Shown here: piece by piece, positions 1 to 6,681 of the stretch
Position numbering within the stretch: position 1 is the first letter of the stretch
How the letters are laid out: every line of letters starts with the position of its first letter
Assembly: GCA_964401045.1 (NCBI GenBank)
Contig: CAYNXB010000077.1
Span: forward strand, 1 to 12,776
DNA from: CAYNXB01 sp964401045
Lineage (GTDB): Bacteria > Pseudomonadota > Alphaproteobacteria > Sphingomonadales > Sphingomonadaceae
Direction: 5' to 3'
Length of the DNA stretch: 12,776 bases
Notes under the pieces: model-generated
Databases searched by the model: none
Told to the model about the DNA's origin: nothing
The model's input: only the letters and a program-made list of their open reading frames with translations
Program-made: the position numbers and the translations under genes

Positions 1-531
1 AAGGACGGCCACTGCCGTCGTGCCGCCGCCGATGTCCACCACCATGCTGCCGACCGGCTCGGTCACCGGCATGTCGGCGCCGATCGCCGCGGCCATCGGC
101 TCAAGGATCAGGAAGACTTCCGAAGCGCCCGCGTTCGATGCGGCGTCACGGATCGCGCGCCGTTCGACCGAAGTCGAGCCCGAGGGAACGCAGATCACGA
201 TCTCGGGATAGCGGAACAGGCTCTTCTTGCCGTGGACCTTGCGGATGAAGTGCTTGATCATTTCTTCGGCGATTTCGATGTCCGCGATCACGCCATCGCG
301 CAACGGGCGGATGGCCTCGATGCTGTCGGGCGTCTTGCCCATCATCATCTTCGCGTCGTCGCCCACGGCCTTGACGCGCTTGATGCCGTTGATCGTCTCG
401 ATTGCGACAACCGAGGGCTCGTTCAGCACGATGCCCCGGTCCTGCACGTAAACCAGCGTGTTGGCCGTGCCGAGATCGATCGCCATGTTCTGCGATCCGA
501 ATTTGAACATCTTCGAGAACAGTCCGGCCAT
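1..531 (-). CDS. mreB: Rod shape-determining protein MreB, N-terminal part (cut by window edge)
   Basis: MreB is the bacterial actin homologue that forms membrane-bound filaments and guides the cell-elongation peptidoglycan machinery. Read on the minus strand from the ATG at 531, the frame stays open for 177 codons to the window edge; MreB is usually about 345 residues, so roughly half is present. Visible signatures are the actin phosphate-1 loop AIDLGTANTLVY (residues 17-28) after a short hydrophobic/basic membrane-binding start (MAGLFSKMFKF), and the phosphate-2 loop DIGGGTT (166-172) near the cut. The start leaves the usual short N-terminus ahead of the first loop; the only Shine-Dalgarno-like bases (AGGGA) lie rather far upstream. 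It is divergent from mutL. In many proteobacteria mreC and mreD follow, but that side is outside the window. Identity is secure; only the exact start is slightly open. Confidence 0.95.
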   Translation of the reverse strand, partial: MAGLFSKMFKFGSQNMAIDLGTANTLVYVQDRGIVLNEPSVVAIETINGIKRVKAVGDDAKMMMGKTPDSIEAIRPLRDGVIADIEIAEEMIKHFIRKVHGKKSLFRYPEIVICVPSGSTSVERRAIRDAASNAGASEVFLILEPMAAAIGADMPVTEPVGSMVVDIGGGTTAVAVL

Positions 532-716
532 CGCGAATCGGTCATCCCTATCAGCGCATTGTCGCGCGCATATATAAAGCTCCCCGCAACACCGTGCGGG
601 GGATGCCCGGTCCTTATCCAATGTCGCGGATAAACGCCAAAAATTTGTTCCGCTTGCCCACCGCTTTCGCACCGCTCGGCTCGAAATTCCGGCGGGCGGG
701 CGTTAGGTTCCGCGCC
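532..716. promoter_or_regulatory. Divergent mreB/mutL intergenic region with AT-rich core and a short inverted repeat
   Basis: This 185-base gap must carry the promoters of both mreB and mutL. It contains an unusually AT-rich stretch for this genome (TATATAAA, 571-578), which could be a -10 element on either strand, and a 7-base inverted repeat CCCCGCA/TGCGGGG (582-588 and 595-601) with a 6-base loop. I found no convincing -35 element at normal spacing for either direction, so promoter positions are unassigned. An open frame continues upstream of the chosen mutL start through this region but shows no MutL similarity. Confidence 0.4.
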
Positions 717-2504
717 ATGCCGAAAATTCGCCGCCTGCCCGAAGCGCTGGTCAACCGTATCGCCGCCGGCGAAGTGGTCGAGCGCCCGGCCTCGGCGCTC
801 AAGGAGCTGGTCGAGAATGCGATCGACGCGGGCGCCACGCGCATCGCGGTGACGATCAAGGAAGGCGGCCTCGGCGGCATCGAAGTGACCGACGACGGCT
901 GCGGGATGACGCCCGACGAGATGACGCTGGCGCTTGAACGCCATGCAACCTCGAAGCTGCCCGATGAAGCGATCGAACAAGTCGCCACGCTCGGCTTCCG
1001 GGGAGAGGCGCTGCCATCGATCGCCAGCGTTGCGCGGCTTACGCTCGAGAGCCGGGTACGCGGCGCGGAGCAGGGCTGGCGGCGCACGGTCGACCACGGC
1101 GCGCTCGCAAGCGAAGGCCCCGCCGCGCTGCCGCCGGGCACGCGGGTGCGAGTCCAGGAGCTGTTCGGCAAAGTGCCCGCGCGGCGCAAGTTCCTGCGTT
1201 CGAGCCGAAGCGAATATGCGGCCTGCCTCGATGTCGTTCGCCGGCTGGCGATGGCGCGGCCCGACATCGCTTTCTCCTTCGGCAACGACGGACGCAGCGC
1301 ATTCAATCTTCAGGCGAGCGCCGATCTCGCCGACCGCGTTGCGCAGCTTCTGGCGCGTGAGCTAAAGGACAACGGCGTCGCCATCGATTGCGAGCGCGGC
1401 GGCATGCACCTTGGCGGCGTGGCCGGGCTGCCGACCTTCAATCGCGGCGTTGCCGATCAGCAGTTCCTGTTCGTCAATGGGCGGCCGGTGAAGGACCGGT
1501 TGCTGGTCGGCGCGGTGCGCGGCGCCTACGCCGACATGCTGGCACGCGATCGCCACGCGGTGCTGGCGCTGTTCCTCACGGTCCCGCCCGAGGAAGTCGA
1601 CGTCAACGTCCATCCGGCCAAGACCGAAGTGCGCTTTCGCGATGCCGCCGGGGTGCGCGGGTTCATCGTTTCCGGGCTGCGCCAGGCGCTGGCGACGGGC
1701 GACCGCAGGAGCGCGCAAGGGCCGGACCGCGCGGCGATGGAACGGTGGCAGGTCGAACCCGCTCCCGCGTTGACTTCGATCTTCACGGGTCGCGACTGGT
1801 CCGCGCCTTCGATGCGCGTCCAGTCGCCGGTGCAAAACTGGCGCGGTGCAGGAGCCGATGTGATGGACCTGCCGCAGGGCAGGGCGCAAGCTGCCGAACC
1901 GATCGCCGAGGACGCTGCCGAATACCCGCTGGGGGTCGCCCGCGGGCAGGTCGCCAACACCTACATCGTCGCCGAAGCGGCGGACGGGCTGGTGATCGTC
2001 GACCAGCACGCCGCCCACGAGCGGCTGGTGCTCGAACGATTGCGCGCAGCCGGCGCGGCGGAAAAGGTCGCGGCGAGCCAGGCGCTGCTCGCGCCCGAAG
2101 TGGTCGAGCTCGACGAAGTCGATTGCGACCGGCTGGAAGGAAGCGCAGCGAAGTTCGCCGAATACGGCCTCGCAGTCGAGAGGTTCGGCCCCTCCGCCAT
2201 GCTGGTGCGCGCCATGCCCGGCGCGCTTGCCAAGGCCGATCCGCAGGCCCTGTTGCAGGATCTCGCGGACGATCTCGCCAAGCATGGCGAAGCGCTGCTG
2301 CTCGGCGAGAAGATCGAACACGTGCTTGCGACGATGGCGTGCCACGGTTCGGTGCGGGCAGGGCGCACGCTCTCGGTGGCTGAGATGAACGCGCTGCTGC
2401 GTGAGATGGAGCGCACGCCGCGCTCGGGCCAGTGCAACCATGGCCGCCCGACCTGGGTCAAGCTATCGATGGCGGACGTAGAGAAGCTGTTCGGGAGGCA
2501 TTGA
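717..2504 (+). CDS. mutL: DNA mismatch repair protein MutL (endonuclease-type)
   Basis: MutL couples mismatch recognition by MutS to strand incision. The 595-residue product starts at the ATG at 717 (MPKIRRLPE), matching where MutL proteins start. The N-terminal GHKL ATPase shows motif I (E30, N34 in ELVENAIDAGA), motif II (DDGCGM, 59-64), motif III (GFRGEAL, 93-99) and NVHPAKTEVRF at the end of the ATPase/transducer part. A variable linker is followed by a C-terminal dimerisation domain with an intact DQHA-x2-E-x4-E endonuclease motif (D429-E440) and a C-x-HGRP motif (573-578). Thus, unlike E. coli MutL, it should nick DNA itself, as expected in lineages without MutH. A weak AGG lies before the start. 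The next gene overlaps its stop by one base. The upstream in-frame extension from 594 lacks family similarity and was left out. Confidence 0.97.
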   Translation: MPKIRRLPEALVNRIAAGEVVERPASALKELVENAIDAGATRIAVTIKEGGLGGIEVTDDGCGMTPDEMTLALERHATSKLPDEAIEQVATLGFRGEALPSIASVARLTLESRVRGAEQGWRRTVDHGALASEGPAALPPGTRVRVQELFGKVPARRKFLRSSRSEYAACLDVVRRLAMARPDIAFSFGNDGRSAFNLQASADLADRVAQLLARELKDNGVAIDCERGGMHLGGVAGLPTFNRGVADQQFLFVNGRPVKDRLLVGAVRGAYADMLARDRHAVLALFLTVPPEEVDVNVHPAKTEVRFRDAAGVRGFIVSGLRQALATGDRRSAQGPDRAAMERWQVEPAPALTSIFTGRDWSAPSMRVQSPVQNWRGAGADVMDLPQGRAQAAEPIAEDAAEYPLGVARGQVANTYIVAEAADGLVIVDQHAAHERLVLERLRAAGAAEKVAASQALLAPEVVELDEVDCDRLEGSAAKFAEYGLAVERFGPSAMLVRAMPGALAKADPQALLQDLADDLAKHGEALLLGEKIEHVLATMACHGSVRAGRTLSVAEMNALLREMERTPRSGQCNHGRPTWVKLSMADVEKLFGRH

Positions 2505-3004
2505 TGCGCGCGTTCCTTCTCGTCTGTTCGTTGCTGCTCGCCGGATGCGGCGACCAGATGAGCAATGCCGAGCAGAAGGCGAAGGATGACGCGGACGTCG
2601 CCTACGTCGCGGGGTTGCAGGCGAAGGACCCGCCACCCAAGCCGATCCTGCCGCAAGCGATCGGCTATCCCGATATCGAGCAGTACAAGCTGTTCGGCGC
2701 GACTTGCGCGTTCGCGCCCGGCGACAGCATCGGCGCGATCGTCCTCGCGATGGACGAGACGGCGTGGATGAAACTCGAGGACAAGATGGTTCGTCTCGCC
2801 GCGGACCAGGGTGGCGAGAAGCTGTCGATGGGTACCTGGCGCCATTACGACGGGAAGGAATATTCGCTCGAGTTGACGATCGAGCGCACCGCGGCCACCA
2901 GCCCCGCGACCGAGACGGTCAACTATCCCGGCACGCTGGCCGTGCGCGATGCCTTCGGCCAGCTGGTTTACGGCTCCAAGGGCACCCTGCAGTGCGGCGG
3001 ATGA
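2504..3004 (+). CDS. Small predicted lipoprotein of unknown function, coupled to mutL
   Basis: I do not recognise this 166-residue protein. It begins with a clear lipoprotein signal: MRAFLLVCSLL followed by lipobox LAGC with the lipidated cysteine at C15, so it should sit on the periplasmic side of a membrane. The residue after C15 is Gly, giving no strong inner-membrane retention signal. The mature part has a Lys/Asp-rich linker, a proline-rich stretch (DPPPKPILP, about 42-50) and a small folded domain with two cysteines (C68, C164) that could form a disulfide. The ATG overlaps the mutL stop (ATGA), and GGGAGG inside the mutL 3' end lies just before it, so co-transcription and coupled translation are likely. 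This need not mean a repair role. It ends 4 bases before the convergent neighbour, with no terminator in between. Confidence 0.85.
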   Translation: MRAFLLVCSLLLAGCGDQMSNAEQKAKDDADVAYVAGLQAKDPPPKPILPQAIGYPDIEQYKLFGATCAFAPGDSIGAIVLAMDETAWMKLEDKMVRLAADQGGEKLSMGTWRHYDGKEYSLELTIERTAATSPATETVNYPGTLAVRDAFGQLVYGSKGTLQCGG

Positions 3005-3008
3005 TCGG

Positions 3009-4262
3009 TCAGCGACCCAGGCTGAGCTTCGCGAATACGGTGTAGCCGAGCGGGTTATCGCCATAGGCGGCATCGAGTACATCGGGCTTCAGGTAAGCAG
3101 CGCCGCTCGCACCCAATGTCAACGTAAGCGGGCCGGTGAGCGGGATGTGCCGCGCGTATCCGGCCTGAAGCTTGGTCACGCGGAATGCCTGGTCGTGCAG
3201 CGGATCGGCGTGATCGGGAAATAGTTCGTCGTTGGCGACGTTCTCGATCCGGCCGAATAGCGCGTTGCGCGCGTCGAGCTCGTAGTTCGCCTCGCCGAGC
3301 CATGCGGTGAGCGTGTCGCCGGGGACGCGGTCCTTGGCGCTGAACGCGGCCATCGCCTGGAGCGCGCCCTTCGAGAAATGCGCCGAGGCGGTGAAGCGAT
3401 GCTCGTCCTCGCCCGGATGGAACGCCTCGGGCTGGTTGAGCTGGCCGTAACTCGCCTGGAACGCCCAGTTGGCCGATGGTGTGAGAGAGGCGCGCACCGA
3501 CCAGCTATCGAGCTTGGGCGTCTCGATGTCCCAGCGATCCTCATCGGGCTCCGCGCCGCGAAAGGCCGATGCCTCGAGCTGCCAGAGCCGCGAGGAAACG
3601 CCGGCGGTGACGACCCCGTAAGTGATGTGCGTGGAATCGAACCAATGGTGCGCGATCGGCGGATCGGGATTGTTGGCTGCCGAGCCGCGATGCATGAACG
3701 CACTCGGGCCAAGCGCGGGCTCGCCCACGGGGCCGCCGTAGAGGAACACGCTCGTGTCCTCGGCCACATTCACGTCGACCCGTCCGGCCAGCTCCATGAA
3801 CAGGTCGTGCGGGTGCTGCCGGTCTACCAGGGCCTCGCCGCCAGCGGTTTCGCCGGTCGAAAAGAGGCTCGGATAGCCGCGATCGCTCATCGTCGGCTCC
3901 AGGCTGAGCATCGACTTGAGCTGGACGCGGCCCCAATCGGTCTGCCGCTCGCCGGATAGCATCAGCATCGAGGTGGAATAGAGCTTGTCGTCGCCGCGCG
4001 GGCCCGAGACGTCGGTATATTGGCCCGTCACGTAGCCGTGCGCCATCAGCATCCAGCCACCCGACATCGCGTGCAGACCGTGCATCGCGTTTTCCGTCGC
4101 AGGAAGGCGCGAGGTGCCAGAGCCTGTTGCCGGCGCCCATTCTTCCCGGGTGTCTGCCGGTTCGCCGTGGTCCATGTCCATGACGTCCATATTCCCGTCT
4201 TGAGCCTGCGCGGACGCGGGGAGGGCCAGCGCGACCGCCCCGGCAAGGAGAAGGGTTTTCAC
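3009..4262 (-). CDS. Exported Met/His-rich protein, probable outer-membrane beta-barrel (metal-resistance-associated type)
   Basis: The 417-residue product starts with a signal peptide (first 20 residues, ending in ASAQA, cleavage before QDG). The mature N-terminus is rich in potential Cu/metal ligands: MDVMDMDHG (25-33) and MHGLHAMSGGWMLMAHG (60-76), with more His later (HPHD, AHHWFD). The rest is an alternation of aromatic and polar residues with many Gly/Asp turns, which looks like an outer-membrane beta-barrel. I cannot name a characterised family; similar hypothetical proteins are remembered near copper-resistance genes, which is knowledge by resemblance only. I chose the GTG at 4262 because AGGAGG stands exactly six bases before it; an in-frame ATG at 4277 overlaps the upstream stop (ATGA) but has no ribosome-binding site. 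It is the second gene of the operon behind the MerR-type promoter. Confidence 0.8.
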   Translation of the reverse strand: MKTLLLAGAVALALPASAQAQDGNMDVMDMDHGEPADTREEWAPATGSGTSRLPATENAMHGLHAMSGGWMLMAHGYVTGQYTDVSGPRGDDKLYSTSMLMLSGERQTDWGRVQLKSMLSLEPTMSDRGYPSLFSTGETAGGEALVDRQHPHDLFMELAGRVDVNVAEDTSVFLYGGPVGEPALGPSAFMHRGSAANNPDPPIAHHWFDSTHITYGVVTAGVSSRLWQLEASAFRGAEPDEDRWDIETPKLDSWSVRASLTPSANWAFQASYGQLNQPEAFHPGEDEHRFTASAHFSKGALQAMAAFSAKDRVPGDTLTAWLGEANYELDARNALFGRIENVANDELFPDHADPLHDQAFRVTKLQAGYARHIPLTGPLTLTLGASGAAYLKPDVLDAAYGDNPLGYTVFAKLSLGR

Positions 4263-4268
4263 TCCGCG

Positions 4269-4274
4269 CCTCCT
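4269..4274 (-). promoter_or_regulatory. Ribosome binding site AGGAGG deciding the GTG start of the barrel-like gene
   Basis: On the minus strand a perfect AGGAGG lies six bases before the GTG at 4262 and overlaps the last codons of the glutaredoxin-MauE gene. This favours the GTG over the ATG at 4277, which has no Shine-Dalgarno sequence ahead of it. Confidence 0.65.
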
Positions 4275-5017
4275 CATGCCAGCATCCAGATCGCCATTGC
4301 GATCATCGCCAGGTTCTCGGTCAGCGAAACGAAGCCGAGCGGCACGTTGCTCGACCCGCCGACGCAGGCGCACTTGATCTCGCGCTTGTCGATATAGACC
4401 GCCTTGACCACGCTGAACGCGCCGATCGAGCCGATGAACAACGCCACCGGGATGGACAGCCACGGCAGCAGGTGCCCGGCCATCAGCACCCCGGCCAAAA
4501 ACTCGGCGTAAGGATAGATATAGGCGTAAGGCACCCAGCGGCGCGCGAGCACGTCGTAGCCGAGGAACATGGACGAGAACTTTTCGACGTCCTGCAGCTT
4601 GAGCATCGCCAGGATGACCATGGCGAAAGCGACGAACCATTCGCCTGCCCGCACTGTCAGTGCGTCGCCAAAGGCCACCCAGCTTGCCGCGAGGGAGATG
4701 CCGGCCGCGGCCGCGAAAACCGCCACAACGGGGCGATAGCTCGTCTCGTCCTTGGCCGGAACGCGCTTGCCGAAGAACCGCCGCAAATCGTCGTATCCAC
4801 CGATGCGCTCGCCACCGATGAAGATCTGCGGCGTTGTCGCAACGCTGTGCGCCGCCTTGAAGTCATCGGTCTCAAGCCGGGTGGTGAGGTGATGATCCTC
4901 CACCGTGTAGCCCTTGCTCTCGAGCAGGTGCTTTGCCTTGATACCGAACGGGCAGACGTGCTCCGGCATCACCATGCGATAGAGGCGGGCGGTCCTGGTT
5001 GCGCTTGAAGTTGTCAT
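4274..5017 (-). CDS. Glutaredoxin-MauE/DoxX-like membrane fusion protein
   Basis: This 247-residue protein joins two modules. Residues about 10-85 form a glutaredoxin/thioredoxin-fold domain with active site C22-PFG (monothiol: the second CxxC cysteine is Gly25), the cis-proline loop TTPQ (61-64) and the glutathione-site motif GGYDDL (73-78). Residues about 96-247 hold four to five membrane segments (about 96-117, 127-141, 163-183, 186-206, 229-246) resembling MauE/DoxX-type redox membrane proteins, including the typical KCACVGG (215-221) before the last helix. The likely role is moving reducing equivalents or glutathione-bound metal/thiol at the inner membrane; the substrate is unknown. No clear Shine-Dalgarno precedes the ATG, and the predicted MerR-type promoter would start transcription almost at the start codon. 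It is the first gene of an operon with the Met/His-rich exported protein and divergent from the merR-like gene. Confidence 0.85.
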   Translation of the reverse strand: MTTSSATRTARLYRMVMPEHVCPFGIKAKHLLESKGYTVEDHHLTTRLETDDFKAAHSVATTPQIFIGGERIGGYDDLRRFFGKRVPAKDETSYRPVVAVFAAAAGISLAASWVAFGDALTVRAGEWFVAFAMVILAMLKLQDVEKFSSMFLGYDVLARRWVPYAYIYPYAEFLAGVLMAGHLLPWLSIPVALFIGSIGAFSVVKAVYIDKREIKCACVGGSSNVPLGFVSLTENLAMIAMAIWMLA

Positions 5018-5023
5018 GCACCG

Positions 5024-5055
5024 CTTCTACCTTCCGTACCATAGTACGGAGTCAA
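5024..5055 (-). promoter_or_regulatory. mer-type MerR-family operator/promoter for the glutaredoxin-MauE operon
   Basis: On the minus strand there is a -35 box TTGACT (5055-5050), a long 20-base spacer and a weak -10 box TAGAAG (5029-5024). The spacer holds a perfect 7-base dyad TCCGTAC/GTACGGA with a 4-base centre (5033-5050). Overlong 19-20 base spacers with a dyad between -35 and -10 are the hallmark of promoters that MerR-family activators untwist. The arms are the same as those I recall for the Tn501/Tn21 mer operator; only the central four bases differ. The same site overlaps the likely promoter of the divergent regulator gene, so autorepression is expected. Confidence 0.85.
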
Positions 5056-5064
5056 ACGAAAAAA

Positions 5065-5448
5065 ATGGCCCTCAGGATTTCGGAGCTCGCGGAGGCGGGC
5101 GGGGTGGGCGTCGAGACGGTCCGCTTCTATCAACGCAAGGGGCTGCTCACGCCTCCCTCAGGCGAAGCGCCGGCTGGCCGGCACTACGGTTCGGACGATG
5201 TCCGCCGTCTGCGCTTCGTTCGTTCGGCGCAAGACGCAGGGTTCACGCTGCGGGAGATCGGCGAGCTGCTCGCGCTCGATCGCAGCGACGACCGGCCACG
5301 GGCAAGGGAAATGGCGCGAACACGGATCGCCGACCTCGACGCGAAGATCGAAACGCTCGCCCTGGCCCGCGACAAGCTGTCGAAGCTCGCCCGCGAATGC
5401 GCGGGGTCGAAGGATGGGCCATGCCCGATTATCGCGAGTTTCGAGTGA
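5065..5448 (+). CDS. MerR-family metal-type transcriptional regulator with C-x7-C pair
   Basis: The 127-residue protein has the MerR winged-helix DNA-binding domain at its N-terminus, with VETVRFYQRKGLL (17-28) almost identical to mercury MerR, followed by a dimerisation helix (about 80-110) and a C-terminal metal-loop ECAGSKDGPCPII with C112 and C120. MerR(Hg) uses three cysteines (82, 117, 126 in Tn501); counting back from C112, the residue at the first-cysteine position is Arg77, so that ligand is missing. The C-x7-C spacing equals that of the Cu(I) sensor CueR. It probably binds the dyad just upstream and activates the divergent operon. The inducer is uncertain: copper or another thiophilic signal is more likely than Hg(II). 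The start gives the normal MerR N-terminus, but GGAG is 13 bases away, so initiation may be weak. The gene ends three bases before the convergent ychF stop. Confidence 0.92.
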   Translation: MALRISELAEAGGVGVETVRFYQRKGLLTPPSGEAPAGRHYGSDDVRRLRFVRSAQDAGFTLREIGELLALDRSDDRPRAREMARTRIADLDAKIETLALARDKLSKLARECAGSKDGPCPIIASFE

Positions 5449-5451
5449 CCG

Positions 5452-6552
5452 TCAGACGTTGAACTTGAACAGCAGCACGTCGCCGTCCTGCACCAGGTAT
5501 TCCTTGCCTTCCTGGCGCAGTTTACCGGCCTCGCGCGCGCCACTTTCGCCGCCCAGCGCGACATAGTCGGCAAAGGCAATCGTCTCGGCGCGGATGAAGC
5601 CCCGCTCGAAATCGGTATGGATCGCGCCCGCAGCCTGCGGCGCCTTGGCGTCGGCCGGAACGGTCCACGCCCGCGCTTCCTTGGGGCCGACGGTGAAGAA
5701 GGTCTTGAGGCCGAGCAGCGCATAACCGGCGCGGATCACGCGGGCGAGTCCGGTTTCCTCCAGGCCCAGTTCCTTGAGGTATTCGGTGCGCTCCTCAGGC
5801 TCCATCCCCACCAGCTCGGATTCGATCGCGGCCGAAACCACCACCGCCTGCGCGCCTTCCGCTGCGGCCTTGGCGAACACCGCCTCGCTCATCGCGTTGC
5901 CGGTTGCCGCATCCGCCTCGGAGACGTTGCAGACGTAGAGCACCGGCTTGGCGGTAAGCAGCTGCGCCTGATCGAGCAGCCGTGCTTCTTCGTCGTCGCC
6001 GGGCTGGGTCAGCCGAGCGGGCTTGCCGTCGCGCAGCAGCGCCAGCGCCTGGCCGAGTACGGAAGCGGTCGCCTTGGCTTCCTTGTCGCCGCTCGTGGCG
6101 CGCCGCGCGGCATTCTCGACGCGCTTCTCGAGGCTTTCGAGGTCCGACAGCATCAGTTCGGTCTCGACCACTTCGGCGTCGGCAATCGGATCGACCTTGT
6201 TGGCGACGTGCTGGATATCATCATCCTCGAAACAGCGCAGCACGTGGACGATCGCATCGACCTCGCGGATATTGCCGAGAAACTGGTTGCCGAGCCCTTC
6301 GCCCTTGCTCGCACCCTTCACGAGGCCGGCGATATCGACGAACGCAAGCTGGGTGTGGATCACCTTCGCGCTCTTGCCGATCCGCGCCAGCTCATCCAGC
6401 CGCGGATCCGGCACCGCGACCTGGCCCACGTTCGGCTCGATGGTGCAGAACGGATAGTTAGCCGCCTGCGCCGCCTGCGTCTCTGTAAGGGCGTTGAACA
6501 GCGTCGACTTGCCGACATTCGGCAGGCCCACGATCCCGCAACGGAAACCCAT
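5452..6552 (-). CDS. ychF: Redox-responsive ribosome-associated ATPase YchF (OLA1 family)
   Basis: YchF is a TRAFAC-class P-loop NTPase that prefers ATP, binds ribosomes and is linked to translation and oxidative-stress responses. The 366 residues match the usual length. G1 is GLPNVGKST (9-17), G3 is DIAG (73-76, followed by a hydrophobic residue as in HAS-type NTPases), and the G4 position reads NVSE (209-212), the altered NxxE form that shifts specificity from GTP to ATP. The C-terminal third is the TGS domain (from about 281: KTFFTVGPKEARAW to the end KFNV). AAGGA stands about seven bases before the ATG. It lies downstream of the PEP-CTERM gene and its terminator, so it probably has its own promoter in the short gap 6553-6602. 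It is convergent with the merR-like gene and shares no terminator with it. Confidence 0.97.
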   Translation of the reverse strand: MGFRCGIVGLPNVGKSTLFNALTETQAAQAANYPFCTIEPNVGQVAVPDPRLDELARIGKSAKVIHTQLAFVDIAGLVKGASKGEGLGNQFLGNIREVDAIVHVLRCFEDDDIQHVANKVDPIADAEVVETELMLSDLESLEKRVENAARRATSGDKEAKATASVLGQALALLRDGKPARLTQPGDDEEARLLDQAQLLTAKPVLYVCNVSEADAATGNAMSEAVFAKAAAEGAQAVVVSAAIESELVGMEPEERTEYLKELGLEETGLARVIRAGYALLGLKTFFTVGPKEARAWTVPADAKAPQAAGAIHTDFERGFIRAETIAFADYVALGGESGAREAGKLRQEGKEYLVQDGDVLLFKFNV

Positions 6553-6602
6553 TGTGCATCCTTCGATGGAAATGAAGGCGCGCGCTTAGCCGGGGGGCGG
6601 GC

Positions 6603-6638
6603 AAAAGAAAAGCGCCCCTCCCGCAAAGGGAGAAGCGC
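6603..6638 (-). terminator. Rho-independent terminator after the PEP-CTERM gene
   Basis: On the minus strand an 11-base-pair stem (arms 6638-6628 and 6622-6612, two G-U pairs, 5-base loop) is followed directly by TTTTCTTTT (6611-6603). It sits about 45 bases past the PEP-CTERM stop and before ychF, so it should separate the two transcription units. Confidence 0.85.
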
Positions 6639-6651
6639 CTTTCCCAGGAGC

Positions 6652-6673
6652 GATCCGGAACCGCTTCCGGATC
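6652..6673. repeat. Perfect 9-base inverted repeat just after the PEP-CTERM stop
   Basis: GATCCGGAA (6652-6660) and TTCCGGATC (6665-6673) form a perfect stem with loop CCGC. There is no T-run after it, so it is not itself a terminator. It may protect the 3' end of the short mRNA or assist the terminator that follows. Confidence 0.75.
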
Positions 6674-6681
6674 AAGCGGGA

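Noticed and set aside
594..716. Upstream in-frame extension of mutL by 41 codons
   Set aside because: No similarity to MutL N-termini; the ATG at 717 matches the family start exactly and the extension covers the divergent promoter region.
1362..2441. Open frame of about 359 codons on the minus strand inside mutL
   Set aside because: Antisense to conserved MutL domains, composition of a GC-rich shadow frame, no motif.
3005..3008. Possible bidirectional terminator between the convergent lipoprotein and barrel genes
   Set aside because: Only four bases separate the stops, and I saw no stem followed by a T-run on either side.
5033..5050. Full mercury resistance operon suggested by the mer-type operator
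   Set aside because: No MerA reductase, MerT/MerC transporter or MerP is encoded nearby, and the regulator lacks the first mercury-binding cysteine.
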